Positions 27,014-35,591 are shown, counted from the stretch's first letter. The stretch is DNA of 64,000 nucleotides from Corynebacterium freneyi (GCF_030408835.1 NZ_CP047357.1:1426001-1490000); one strand, 5' to 3'. Translations and numbers: made by a program. The notes: generated by a model from the letters alone, not told the origin.

Positions 27014-28513
27014 TCAGCACTCCGTCCTGTTCACGGGCATCTGCAGTGCCACGGCGAGGCCGCCCGTGGACGTCTCCTTGTACTTGGTCATCATATCACG
27101 GCCGGTGGCCGCCATCGTCTCCACCACTTCATCGAGGGTGACGGCATGGTCGCCGTCGCCCAGCCTGGCCAACCTCGCGGCGTTGATCGCCTGCACGGCC
27201 GCCACGGCGTTGCGCTCGATGCAGGGAATCTGGACGAGACCGCCCACGGGATCGCACGTCAGGCCCAGGTTGTGTTCGAGGGCGATCTCCGCGGCGTTTT
27301 CCACCTGGCGGGGATCGCCGCCCAAAACCTCGCACAATCCGGCGGCGGCCATCGCGGCCGCCGAGCCGACTTCGCCCTGGCACCCGACTTCGGCGCCGGA
27401 GATCGACGCGTTCTCCTTCACCACGATCCCGATCGCGCCGGCCGCGAGGAGGAAGCGGTGAGCCGCCTGGGGAGTGAACCCGGTGACGTACTCGTGCGCG
27501 TAGCGCATGACCGCCGGCACGATGCCCGCGGCACCATTCGTCGGGGCGGTCACGACGCGCCCGCCGGCGGCGTTCTCCTCGTTGACCGCAACCGCCCACA
27601 GGTTCACCCATTCCATGGCGGCCAGCGGATCCGGCTTTTCATCGGACCGCGGGCCCATGAGCTGCCGGTGCAGTTCGGGAGCCCGTCGCCGCACGCCGAG
27701 TCCGCCAGGAAGGATGCCGCCATTGGCGTCCTGGACGTCGACGCCGGCGCCCGCGTCGATGCACGAGCGCATGGTCGACCACACCGCGTCCAAGTGCTTT
27801 TCGACGATTTCGTAGTCGCCGTGAAGCGCGGCTTCATTGGCGGCCATGACGTCCGAGACATCGAGGCCCCCGCGTTCGCAGTGTTCGAGCAGCTCGTCGC
27901 CCGTGGTGAAGGGGTGGGGGATCGTTCCGCTCCGCCCGGTCGTCGACGCGCCCGCGCCCAACCCGGCCGGGCCATTGCCGCGGGCCGCGATTTCCTCGCC
28001 GGACAAGACGAAACCGCCGCCCACCGAGAACCATTCTTGGGTGAACTCCTCATCGCCGCGGCGGGCGGTGAAGACCATGCCGTTGGGGTGGCCCTCGATT
28101 TCCTCCGCGTCGAATGTCACCCGGTAGGAAAAGTGTCGGCCACCGTCCGCCGTCTTCTCGACCGTGCCTTCCTCCGGCACCCTCGCACCGGGCGGGGGTT
28201 CCGCGTCCGGCGGGATCGTCTCCGGGTCGTGTCCGGCCAGTCCCAGCAGCACGGCGCGATCCGTGCCGTGGCCCCTGCCCGTCGCGGCGAGCGATCCGCG
28301 CAACTCGACGTCGACGGTGAACCGCGGGGATCCGGTGGTGAAGGTGGGCGCCGGGCCGTCGTCACGCGAACCGGCCGGGGAGTCATGCGGCTCGCCGAGG
28401 AATGCCGGCGGCAGCCCGGAGATGAACTTCGACGCCGCCCGCATCGGGCCTACGGTGTGCGACGACGATGGCCCGATGCCGATGCTGAATAGGTCCACGA
28501 CGCTGATGGTCAT
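27014..28513 (-). CDS. sdaA: L-serine ammonia-lyase (single-chain, iron-sulfur)
   Basis: A 499-residue L-serine dehydratase that deaminates L-serine to pyruvate using a 4Fe-4S cluster. The N-terminal beta domain has [20 protein letters not shown]. The C-terminal alpha domain has the cysteine region [16 protein letters not shown] and the stretch [17 protein letters not shown]. Both domains are fused, as in the E. coli-type enzyme. A TAGTGT box lies 7 nt before the ATG. Confidence 0.95.
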   Translation of the reverse strand: MTISVVDLFSIGIGPSSSHTVGPMRAASKFISGLPPAFLGEPHDSPAGSRDDGPAPTFTTGSPRFTVDVELRGSLAATGRGHGTDRAVLLGLAGHDPETIPPDAEPPPGARVPEEGTVEKTADGGRHFSYRVTFDAEEIEGHPNGMVFTARRGDEEFTQEWFSVGGGFVLSGEEIAARGNGPAGLGAGASTTGRSGTIPHPFTTGDELLEHCERGGLDVSDVMAANEAALHGDYEIVEKHLDAVWSTMRSCIDAGAGVDVQDANGGILPGGLGVRRRAPELHRQLMGPRSDEKPDPLAAMEWVNLWAVAVNEENAAGGRVVTAPTNGAAGIVPAVMRYAHEYVTGFTPQAAHRFLLAAGAIGIVVKENASISGAEVGCQGEVGSAAAMAAAGLCEVLGGDPRQVENAAEIALEHNLGLTCDPVGGLVQIPCIERNAVAAVQAINAARLARLGDGDHAVTLDEVVETMAATGRDMMTKYKETSTGGLAVALQMPVNRTEC

Positions 28514-28520
28514 GTGGCCC

Positions 28521-28526
28521 ACACTA
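28521..28526 (-). promoter_or_regulatory. -10 box for leaderless sdaA transcript
   Basis: Read on the minus strand this is TAGTGT, 7 nt before the sdaA ATG. Confidence 0.5.
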
Positions 28527-28593
28527 CAAATGAAGCGTTTCCGGGATGTTCCGCCGGCGTGACGGCACCGGTGCCGATCGACGATGACGCGGG

Positions 28594-29338
28594 TCAGTAC
28601 CCGTCGGGATCGATTTTCTTCATCGACATCATCTTCTCGTAGGCGCCCGGACGCGTCATCAGCTCGTCCATCGTGTCGGGCACGACCTGCCAGGACAGGC
28701 CGTAGCGGTCCTTGCACCAGCCGCACTGCTCGGCGGCGGGATCCGACGACAGCGCGTCCCACACGCGGTCGAGCTGCTCGCCGGGCCGGCACTCGACGAG
28801 GAGCGAGATCCCCTCGTTAAATGCGGTGTCCTGCGGGACCGCGGAGTCCATCGCCGCAAACCACTCTCCGGCCAGACGGAAGTCGGTGAACATGACGGCG
28901 CCGTGGTCGTACTCGACGAGGGCGCCCCGGGCGGTGTCCTCCGCGCCCGCGTCCGACAAGACGCCGACCCAGAAGTCGGTCGCCTCACGCGCCTTGTCCT
29001 GGTTCTCGCCGCCGAACATGAACGACGGCGCGAGGAACGGCCGCGGCTCGCCCTCCGGATCGGTCAGCATCAGCTGCCAGGTCACGCCGTAGCGGTCGCG
29101 AATCCACGCGTAGCGGGGGCTGTGCGGATACTCGCCGAGCTCCATCATCGACTCGCCGCCGTCGATCAACGCGTCGTGGACCTCGTCCAGGTACTCCCGG
29201 GCCAGGTCCGTTCGCTTGGCGACGTCGTCTCCGTCATCGCCGAACGCCGCCGGGTCGAAGTTGAGCAGGAAGCTGATCGAATGATTCGGCCGCCTCGAGG
29301 GCCGTGCCGTCGCACCAGATGTTGGGGATGATCCGCAT
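28594..29338 (-). pseudogene. VOC/PhnB-like two-domain protein with internal deletion and frameshift
   Basis: From the ATG at 29338 one frame reads MRIIPNIWCDGTALEAAE, the normal start of two-domain PhnB-like VOC proteins. Near 29285-29300 this frame loses homology. A different frame then resumes with RPNHSISFLLNFDP, a segment that in relatives lies about 50-60 residues further on, and runs to the stop at 28594. The rest of the protein looks intact, including the second VOC domain (YGLSWQVVPDTMDELM). The downstream frame has only a TTG at 29169 as a possible start. The simplest reading is a deletion that fused both parts out of frame. Confidence 0.75.
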
Positions 29339-29400
29339 GCCCCGAGGGTAGAGGAGCATGCGGATCACGGGGGCGCGTCAGCCGGCCGGACGGACGGGCC

Positions 29401-29982
29401 TCAGCCCAAGTGGCCCTTGAGCAGGTCGCCGAAGGAGGGGCCGGACGGCGCCTTGATGCCCGAGCCCGAGCGGCGGGTGGCACCGGTGGCCAGACCGCCG
29501 ACGCCCTGCGCCAGGACCAGATCGGCGAGCTCGCCGGCCGCGCGGGACACGCGCGAGGTCAGGGGAGCGGTGCCCTGATCGTCCCCGTCCTTGCCGTTGC
29601 CGCCACCGGTGAACGTCGCCGCCCCGAAGTCGTCCGTCGCCGCGAAGACGCCGGTCGGCGCGACCATGGCCCCCATGTAGGAAAACAGCGGACGCATGGC
29701 GTGGTCGACTGCCAGCGAATGTCGGGCGGTGCCGGCGGTCGCGCCGAGGACGGTGGGCACCGACCGCAGTGCGTCGTCGTCAAGCGAATCGATGAACATC
29801 TTGAACAGGCCCGAGTACGAGGCCTTGAACACCGGCGACACCGCGATCACGGCATCGGCTGCGGCGACCGTGCGGCGCGCCTCGTCCAGGGACTTGGACG
29901 ACAGGCCGCCGACCGTGAATGCGTCGGCGAGATCGCGGGCGAGATCCCGGACCTCGATGACAGTCACGTCCGCCGGATTCAC
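29401..29982 (-). pseudogene. NADPH-dependent FMN reductase, CE1759 family, N-terminally truncated
   Basis: A 193-codon frame starting at a GTG that overlaps the stop of the upstream LLM gene. It aligns by eye to CE1759-family FMN reductases from TVIEVRDLARDL onward (AADAVIAVSPVFKASYSGLFKMF, then the dimerisation half). About 30 N-terminal residues are missing, including the first beta strand and the loop that binds the FMN phosphate. Without them flavin binding is doubtful. Its partner LLM gene is intact. It may still be translated by coupling; functional status is uncertain. Confidence 0.65.
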
Positions 29983-31097
29983 ATGTCCTCGACGCGGCCC
30001 GGCTGCACCTTGTGGTGCGGGTGCTCGCGGTCGAGCTTGAGGGTGGCGTGGGTCGGCGGGTCCGAGGGCACGTGCTCGGGGCGGCGGGCCTCCATGCGAC
30101 GGCGCAACTCCGGAACGACCTGCGTGCCCAGGATCTCGATCTGCTTCAGGACCACCTCCAGCGGCAGGCCGGCATGGTCGATGAGGAACAGCTGACGCTG
30201 ATAGTCGCCCACCCAATCCGCGAACTCCATGGTGCGCTCGATGACCTGCTCGACGGTACCGACCGTCAGCGGCGTCATCTCCGTGAACTCCTCCAACGAC
30301 GGCCCGTGGCCGTAGACCGGGGCGTCGTCGAAGTAGGGGCGGAAGAACTTCTTCGCCGCTTCTTCCGTGTCGCCGATGAAGACCTGCCCGCCCAGGCCGA
30401 CGATGGCCTGATCCGCCCGGCCGTGGCCGTACTTTTCGTAGCGGCGGCGGTAGATGTCGACCATCTTCGCCGTGTGCTCCCTGTTCCAGAAGATGTTGTT
30501 GTGGAAGAAGCCGTCGCCGTAGAACGCCGCCTGCTCCGCGATCTGCACCGACCGGATGGACCCGTGCCACACGAATGGCGGCGTGTCGTCCAGCGGCCAC
30601 GGCGTGGAGACGTAGCCCTGCAGCGGAGTGCGGAACTCGCCCGACCAGTTGACCGGACGTTCGCGCCACAGGCGGCGCAGCAGGTGGTAGTTCTCCACCG
30701 CCAGCGGGATGCCCTGCCGAATGTCCTTGCCGAACCACGGGTAGACCGGCGCGGTGTTGCCGCGGCCCATCATCAGGTCGACGCGGCCGCCGGAGAGATG
30801 CTGCAGGAAGGCGTAGTCCTCGCCGATCTTGACCGGGTCGTTGGTGGTGATCAGCGTCGTGGCCGTCGACAGCAGCAGCTTTTCGGTCTTCGCCGCGATG
30901 TAGCCGAGGTGCGTCGTCGGGGAGGAGGGCACGAACGGCGGATTATGGTGCTCTCCGGTCGCGAACACGTCGAGCCCGACTTCCTCCGCCTTCAGCGCGA
31001 TCCGCGTCATCGCGTTGATGCGCTCATGCTCGGTGGGGGTCGTGCCGTCGGTCGGGTCGGTGGTGACGTCGCCGATGGTGAAGATGCCAAACTGCAT
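29979..31097 (-). CDS. LLM-class flavin-dependent oxidoreductase, CE1758 family
   Basis: A 372-residue luciferase-like monooxygenase-fold enzyme. It has the family core ATGEHHNPPFVPSSP, LSGGRVDLMMGRG and VYPWFGKDIRQGIPLA. These proteins use reduced flavin supplied by a partner reductase, normally the CE1759-type gene downstream. The natural substrate is unknown. Here the partner is truncated, so the enzyme may depend on another reductase. The ATG follows a 5' leader of about 170 nt from a good promoter. Confidence 0.88.
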   Translation of the reverse strand: MQFGIFTIGDVTTDPTDGTTPTEHERINAMTRIALKAEEVGLDVFATGEHHNPPFVPSSPTTHLGYIAAKTEKLLLSTATTLITTNDPVKIGEDYAFLQHLSGGRVDLMMGRGNTAPVYPWFGKDIRQGIPLAVENYHLLRRLWRERPVNWSGEFRTPLQGYVSTPWPLDDTPPFVWHGSIRSVQIAEQAAFYGDGFFHNNIFWNREHTAKMVDIYRRRYEKYGHGRADQAIVGLGGQVFIGDTEEAAKKFFRPYFDDAPVYGHGPSLEEFTEMTPLTVGTVEQVIERTMEFADWVGDYQRQLFLIDHAGLPLEVVLKQIEILGTQVVPELRRRMEARRPEHVPSDPPTHATLKLDREHPHHKVQPGRVEDM

Positions 31098-31277
31098 CGC
31101 GTGCTCCTGTGGTCCGATTTTGTGCGGGGTGGGTGTGCGGGTGGGGGAGGAAGAAGGGGGCGGGTGCCGTCGGACGACCCTTCGGCGTCATCGCCCCGAA
31201 GTGCAGCCGGCTTCGAGCGTCGTCGACTCCGGGATGCTCTCGCTCTTCTCGCACCATCCTCGGTATATGACACGTCA

Positions 31278-31306
31278 ACAATAGGTCGAAATGGTGTCGC
31301 CTGCAA
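31278..31306 (-). promoter_or_regulatory. Promoter for the LLM oxidoreductase gene
   Basis: On the minus strand a -35 TTGCAG (31301-31306) and a -10 TATTGT (31278-31283) are separated by exactly 17 nt. This is one of the few full two-box promoters in the window. Confidence 0.6.
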
Positions 31307-31322
31307 GGGGTTTGAAAATACT

Positions 31323-31402
31323 GACCCCTTCGGGTCGCACGCGTGTGCGATTGAGGGTAATGTTGGAGGTGACGGCGGGGGAAGTTGGTTGCCGTCACCT
31401 CC
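31323..31402 (+). promoter_or_regulatory. HNH-gene upstream region with hairpins and a masked ribosome-binding site
   Basis: This part of the 309-nt gap holds three features. There are two small hairpins: GACCC-CTTC-GGGTC at 31323-31336 and TCGCAC-GCGT-GTGCGA at 31335-31350. A possible -10 TAATGT lies at 31358-31363. A perfect 12-bp inverted repeat pairs GGAGGTGACGGC (31365-31376) with 31391-31402. The left arm contains a strong Shine-Dalgarno-like GGAGGTGA that would be paired in RNA. Confidence 0.5.
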
Positions 31403-31406
31403 CGCA

Positions 31407-33059
31407 ATGTGGGGAATTGGGGGAGTTCGTCGACAAGCCCATTGGTTCACGTATGCGATTGCGGTGCTGATTCGCGTCGGCGCCTACGCCGATCAGCACA
31501 CCCTGACACGTAAACCGCGATATGCCCACGACGATCTGGAACATGACATGGCGGACACCGCGCACACCGACCCGGCCCACCACGACGACGAGCATCGACC
31601 CGGCGACCAGCAGCACGCCAAACAAGAGGACGGCAAACAGCAGGACGGCACGCATCATGGCGACAAACATGACGAAGACGCGCCGTTCGAGTTTCCCGAG
31701 CTCCGCTACGCCCACGAGAACGCCGACGATCCGTTGTGCGCCGCCGGCCTCGACCGCAACGCACGTGATCTGATCATCGCCGCGGCCGCCTGCCCCGAGT
31801 CGTTGGCTGACGTCGAGCACCACCTGGCCACCCTCCATCCGCGATTGGGCGTCACCCGAACCGAGGGTTTCGCCTACTGCGACCTCGGCATCGCCCTGGA
31901 ACGGCTCCCGCGGCTGGCGGAGTTGCTCGAGGAAAGGCCGTTTTTGCCGATGTCGCACATGAAGGCCATCGCCACGGCCGTGTATTGCCTCTCCGACGAG
32001 CATCTCGACGCGTTTTGCGACCGCCTACTGCGGTATCTCGCGCCGAAGCGGCCCAACCAGGCGTTGGTGGGCTGGCGCTCGCTGTCGAAACAGTTGTGCC
32101 ACATCGTCGAGGTGCTCGAACCCGCTGTCCGGCCACCCGACCCGCCGGATGACTCCAAGCCTCCGGACCCGGCGGAGGACCCGGCGTTCAGCGTCGACGA
32201 GCGGTCGCCCACCCACACCAGTTTCAAGGTCACGTTGCGTGCCGACGAAGGCCGGGAAGTCCTCGACAGCCTCGACGCCGTCGCCCGGGCGCACCGATGT
32301 TCGCGCACCGACGCGCTGCTGCACCTGATCCGGTCGAAAACCCGGGTCGACGTGGTGTTCAACGTCTTCCGTGCGTTCGACGGCGATCGGGCATGGATGT
32401 CCGGCGTCGGGTGGCTGTCGGCGGTCGCCACCGAAGAATGGACGAAGCGGGCGACCCACCTGCGCCTGTCGTCCAACGGCTCGACCGACGGGTACGCGCC
32501 CACCGACGCCATGGACGCGTTCATCGAAGGCAGGGACGGCATCTGCCGGTTCCCGGGGTGCAGTTGCCCCGCGCACAAGGCCGACGACGACCACGTCATG
32601 CCCTACGACGCGGAGGATCCTGCGTCGGGAGGGCCGACGAACACCGCCAACCTGCACAAGCTTTGCCGACGCCACCACAACCTGAAGACCGCGAAACTGT
32701 GGGACGTCGACGCCCACCCGGACGGGACCGAGGTGTGGACCAGCCGCGACGGCAAGCACACGTTCACCACGATGCCGGAAGGACCGCTGGCCGGATTCGG
32801 CCGGCAGACCTTCGACGCCCGATTGACGCGCAAGACCGCCGTGCTGCGGGAATTCAACGAGCGCCGCATCGCTGCCGAAGAGGAGGCCCGACGGATCACC
32901 GAGGAAGCGTTGCGCGTGAGCGACGAGCGCCTGCGTGCCGACGAAGAGAAGTACCAGGAGCTCTACGGCCCCAACGCCACCCACCCCGACGCGCACCTGT
33001 CTCGCGAAGAAAAGCTGAGGAAGTACCCCGACGTCCCGCCCTTCGGATTTCTGGGATGA
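31407..33059 (+). CDS. HNH endonuclease signature / DUF222-type protein
   Basis: A protein of up to 550 residues. The C-terminal half carries an HNH nuclease core: CRFPGCSCPAHKADDDHVMPY, then NLHKLCRRHHNLKT. The N-terminal half resembles DUF222 proteins, common multicopy genes in corynebacteria and mycobacteria (the 13E12 group). An N-terminal 40-residue stretch is rich in His, Asp and Gln. The start is unsure: ATG 31407 is the first in frame, ATG 31548 begins just before the His-rich stretch, and neither has a clear ribosome-binding site. The extreme C-terminus is helical and charged. The biological role is unproven; it could be mobile or defence-related. Confidence 0.8.
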   Translation: MWGIGGVRRQAHWFTYAIAVLIRVGAYADQHTLTRKPRYAHDDLEHDMADTAHTDPAHHDDEHRPGDQQHAKQEDGKQQDGTHHGDKHDEDAPFEFPELRYAHENADDPLCAAGLDRNARDLIIAAAACPESLADVEHHLATLHPRLGVTRTEGFAYCDLGIALERLPRLAELLEERPFLPMSHMKAIATAVYCLSDEHLDAFCDRLLRYLAPKRPNQALVGWRSLSKQLCHIVEVLEPAVRPPDPPDDSKPPDPAEDPAFSVDERSPTHTSFKVTLRADEGREVLDSLDAVARAHRCSRTDALLHLIRSKTRVDVVFNVFRAFDGDRAWMSGVGWLSAVATEEWTKRATHLRLSSNGSTDGYAPTDAMDAFIEGRDGICRFPGCSCPAHKADDDHVMPYDAEDPASGGPTNTANLHKLCRRHHNLKTAKLWDVDAHPDGTEVWTSRDGKHTFTTMPEGPLAGFGRQTFDARLTRKTAVLREFNERRIAAEEEARRITEEALRVSDERLRADEEKYQELYGPNATHPDAHLSREEKLRKYPDVPPFGFLG

Positions 33060-33120
33060 TTCGGTTCGCTGGGATGATTCGGTTCGCGGGGGGTGAAGGG
33101 CAGAGGGGGTGAAGGGCAGA
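33051..33120 (+). repeat. Two adjacent tandem duplications at the HNH gene end
   Basis: An 18-bp unit beginning CTGGGATGATTC is present twice (33051-33068 and 33069-33086), the first copy containing the HNH stop codon. A G-rich 16-bp unit, GGGGGTGAAGGGCAGA, follows at 33089-33104 and 33105-33120. The remaining gap up to 33203 shows nothing else recognisable. Confidence 0.85.
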
Positions 33121-33203
33121 GGGCGATGGGGTGAAAATGGAGTCGTGGGGGGGGCCGGGGTGATCGATCTGCCGGCCAACACGACTCGGATAATGCGTCC
33201 CGC

Positions 33204-33956
33204 CTAATACGACCCGATCTGCACTTCGGCCCACAGGATCGGCAGGTCGGCGCCGCCCACGACGCGCAACGGCTTCTGGTCGGGTTTGCCGTGCTCGGTG
33301 ATGATGAGCGCACGCGGAACGAGGCCGTCGTCGCCGGGGATGGTCAATGCGGTCACCGCGTCCTGGACGGTGGAGTTGCGGGGCATGAAGTACGGCATGT
33401 CCCGCGAACCGGCCCAACCGAGGACGTCGGCGACGGTCTTGGCCTCCAGTCGGCCGTCGTCGCCGTAATCGTGGGCGACCCAGATGGCGATGGCATCCGT
33501 CGTCAGCAACGACGTGCACGTGCCGCGGTCGACGCCGCCGTCGTACACGGGAAACTGCGAGTACGTCGACTCGGCCAAAACCTCGAACACCTTCTCCACC
33601 GAGTCCTCCGGCGTGACTGTCACGGGCCGGCGCTGGGGCAACACGTCGAGAACCAGCGGGGGATCGATGAGGTTGCGCGCCAGACGTTCCGCATCCGCCA
33701 CCGTCTCCGGCAGCGGATCCGCGATGGGGCGGCCATCCCGGTACTCGCCGTGGCTGATCGCGTTGCGAAGGTCGGAAAAAGCCATGAGGGCGGAACGCTG
33801 TGCGTCGGAAAGCCGATGCTTCCGGTGGCTGAGGTTGACCATCCACTTGAACCCGTCCGACGGCTTTGCCCGCAGATCACGGCGCAGATGAGCCTCGATG
33901 TCGTTGAACGCGGCGAGAAACGCCGTGGCATTGCCACCCGGAGATGCATCGGTCAT
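33204..33956 (-). CDS. CBS-domain protein with HEPN-like N-terminal segment
   Basis: A 250-residue protein. Residues about 105-250 look like a CBS pair: RPVTVTPEDSVEKVFEVLAESTYSQFPVYD and a second repeat around FMPRNSTVQDAV. Such domains usually bind adenosine nucleotides. The N-terminal 90 residues are helical and contain LRNAISHGEY, matching the R-x4-H pattern of HEPN domains. Whether it is an active RNase-type HEPN is unknown. The gene stands alone between an HNH gene and a divergent DUF4112 gene, with a TAGCCT box 7 nt before its ATG. Confidence 0.7.
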   Translation of the reverse strand: MTDASPGGNATAFLAAFNDIEAHLRRDLRAKPSDGFKWMVNLSHRKHRLSDAQRSALMAFSDLRNAISHGEYRDGRPIADPLPETVADAERLARNLIDPPLVLDVLPQRRPVTVTPEDSVEKVFEVLAESTYSQFPVYDGGVDRGTCTSLLTTDAIAIWVAHDYGDDGRLEAKTVADVLGWAGSRDMPYFMPRNSTVQDAVTALTIPGDDGLVPRALIITEHGKPDQKPLRVVGGADLPILWAEVQIGSY

Positions 33957-33963
33957 GGCGCCC

Positions 33964-33969
33964 AGGCTA
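33964..33969 (-). promoter_or_regulatory. -10 box for leaderless CBS-protein transcript
   Basis: Read on the minus strand this is TAGCCT, 7 nt before the ATG. Confidence 0.45.
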
Positions 33970-34016
33970 CCGACGCTCAGGTGGGGCGGGCATGGGACTC
34001 AGGCGGGAGGGCATGA

Positions 34017-34036
34017 ACCTACGCTGACCTACGCTG
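34017..34036 (+). repeat. 10-bp tandem duplication carrying two -10 boxes
   Basis: ACCTACGCTG occurs twice in direct succession. Each copy contains TACGCT, a TANNNT-type -10 box. The second box (34030-34035) lies 7 nt before the DUF4112 ATG, the leaderless spacing; the first is 10 nt further upstream. Confidence 0.6.
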
Positions 34037-34042
34037 GTGGGC

Positions 34043-34555
34043 ATGAACGCGAATGAACCGGATCGGAACCGACGCGGCGGGGCGGAGCAGCCTCGGTCGC
34101 TCAATCGAACGTCGCGGTTGATCGCGCACGTCATGGACGACCTGTTCACGATCCCCGGAACCAATCGCCGCGTGGGGCTGGATCCGCTCGTGGGACTCGT
34201 CCCGGGGCTTGGCGACGCCGCCGGAGCCGTCGCGGCCACGGGGCTGGTCATCGACGGCATCCGCTATCGGGTGCCGTTCGTCGTCCTGCTGCGAATGGCG
34301 TTGAACCTGCTGCTCGACATGGTCATCGGTGCCATTCCCGTTGCAGGCGACGCGTTCGATTTCTTTTTCCGGGCCAACATCCGCAACGAGCGGCTGATGC
34401 TCAAAGCAATCGACGACCCCGCCGGGACGGCGAAGTCGTCGAAACGCTATCTGATCGGCGCGGCGATCCTGCTGGTCGTGCTCGTGGTGCTCATCGTCGC
34501 GCTCGCGATCGGCGCGGTCTGGGGCCTCATCGCGCTCATACAGGCGGGGTACTGA
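34043..34555 (+). CDS. DUF4112 membrane protein
   Basis: A 170-residue protein with the DUF4112 core: LVGLVPGLGDAAGAVAATGLV, then MVIGAIPVAGDAFDFFFRAN. The two PGLGD/PVAGD turns sit between hydrophobic segments. A strong C-terminal membrane helix fills about residues 132-160. Function is unknown. The ATG at 34043 is preferred over the GTG two codons earlier because of the -10 box spacing. Confidence 0.82.
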   Translation: MNANEPDRNRRGGAEQPRSLNRTSRLIAHVMDDLFTIPGTNRRVGLDPLVGLVPGLGDAAGAVAATGLVIDGIRYRVPFVVLLRMALNLLLDMVIGAIPVAGDAFDFFFRANIRNERLMLKAIDDPAGTAKSSKRYLIGAAILLVVLVVLIVALAIGAVWGLIALIQAGY

Positions 34556-34585
34556 TCCGGACTCGCAGCGCCATATGGCCGGCGA

Positions 34586-35464
34586 CTACCTGTACACGCC
34601 CCGCTCGAGGGTGTCGCAGCGGGCCATCTTGCCGGTCTGGTAGCCGGTCATGAAAGCGTCGGCGCGCTGCTCGGAGGAACCGTGGGTCCACAAGTCGGGG
34701 CGGATCTCGCCGCCCTGGTGGCCCTGGATGGTGTCGTCGCCGATGGCGCGGGCGGTCTTCAGGGCGTCGGCGACCTGCTGCTCGGTGAGCGGCTCGAGGA
34801 TCGCGTCGGGGCCCTTGTCGGCGTAGTGCGCCCAGATGCCGGCGTAGCAGTCGGCCTGCAGCTCGATCTTCACGGCGTCGGAATCCGGGCCGGGCTCGTT
34901 GTAGTTGGAGCGGCCGAGGGTGCCCTCGAGCTTCTGGATGTGGTGGGCGAACTCGTGCGCCACGACGTACTGCTGGGCCAGCGGCCCACCGCCGCCGCCC
35001 ATGCGTTCGAGCTGGTCGAAGAAGGAGACGTCGTAGTAGGAGTATTCGTCGGCGGGGCAGTAGAACGGGCCGGTCGACGCCGACGCGTAGCCGCAGCCGG
35101 ACCGGGTGGAGCCGGAGAAGATCTCGATGCCGGGCGCCTGGTACTCGATGCCGGCCTGGGCGGGCAGCTGTTCGGCCCACACGCGGTCGACGGAGATGCC
35201 GGTGAACTCGATGCGGCAGTCCAGGTGTTCGTTGGCGTCCGCGCCGGTCTGGCAGTGCTCGAATCCGCCCTGCGCGTTCTGCGATTGGCCGCCGCTCGGC
35301 TGGGAGGGCTGCTGCAGCTGCGAGGGGTCGCCGCCGAGGAGGAGGAAAAGGCCGACGAGGAGCAGGCCGCCGAGGCCGCCGCCGATGGCGATGCCGCCGC
35401 GGCCGCCGCCACCGCCGCGGCGAGCTCGGTCGCCGCTCTTCTGGAAATCGGAACGGAACGTCAT
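34586..35464 (-). CDS. Neutral zinc metallopeptidase (YpfJ family)
   Basis: A 292-residue membrane-anchored protein. After about 25 Arg/Gly-rich residues, one glycine/leucine-rich helix (about 25-45) anchors the chain. The extracytoplasmic domain carries the zincin motif HEFAHH, with the downstream ELQADCYAGIWAHYA likely giving the third ligand. Cysteine pairs suggest disulfides. The substrate is unknown. The ATG at 35464 is 6 nt from a CATACT box; the longer upstream extension is not family-like. Confidence 0.9.
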   Translation of the reverse strand: MTFRSDFQKSGDRARRGGGGGRGGIAIGGGLGGLLLVGLFLLLGGDPSQLQQPSQPSGGQSQNAQGGFEHCQTGADANEHLDCRIEFTGISVDRVWAEQLPAQAGIEYQAPGIEIFSGSTRSGCGYASASTGPFYCPADEYSYYDVSFFDQLERMGGGGGPLAQQYVVAHEFAHHIQKLEGTLGRSNYNEPGPDSDAVKIELQADCYAGIWAHYADKGPDAILEPLTEQQVADALKTARAIGDDTIQGHQGGEIRPDLWTHGSSEQRADAFMTGYQTGKMARCDTLERGVYR

Positions 35465-35470
35465 GAACCG

Positions 35471-35476
35471 AGTATG
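35471..35476 (-). promoter_or_regulatory. -10 box for leaderless metallopeptidase transcript
   Basis: Read on the minus strand this is CATACT, 6 nt before the ATG. Confidence 0.45.
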
Positions 35477-35585
35477 CCAGCCGCGACGCCGACGCGAGCG
35501 ACGAAGGTGCGGCATCTGTTCGGGACTCTTCGGGGTTCTTCGGGCTTTACGACGGCCCGGCCCCCGGACTCATCCGGTGCGGCGG

Positions 35586-35591
35586 GTAGAC
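35586..35591 (+). promoter_or_regulatory. -10 box for aspS
   Basis: TAGACT lies about 77 nt upstream of the aspS GTG, in the divergent gap after the metallopeptidase gene. Confidence 0.45.

Noticed and set aside
31407..33956. A complete restriction or CRISPR-type defence island
   Set aside because: The HNH/DUF222 and CBS genes are opposite in strand, there is no methylase, repeat array or partner gene, and DUF222 proteins are common stand-alone genes in this group.
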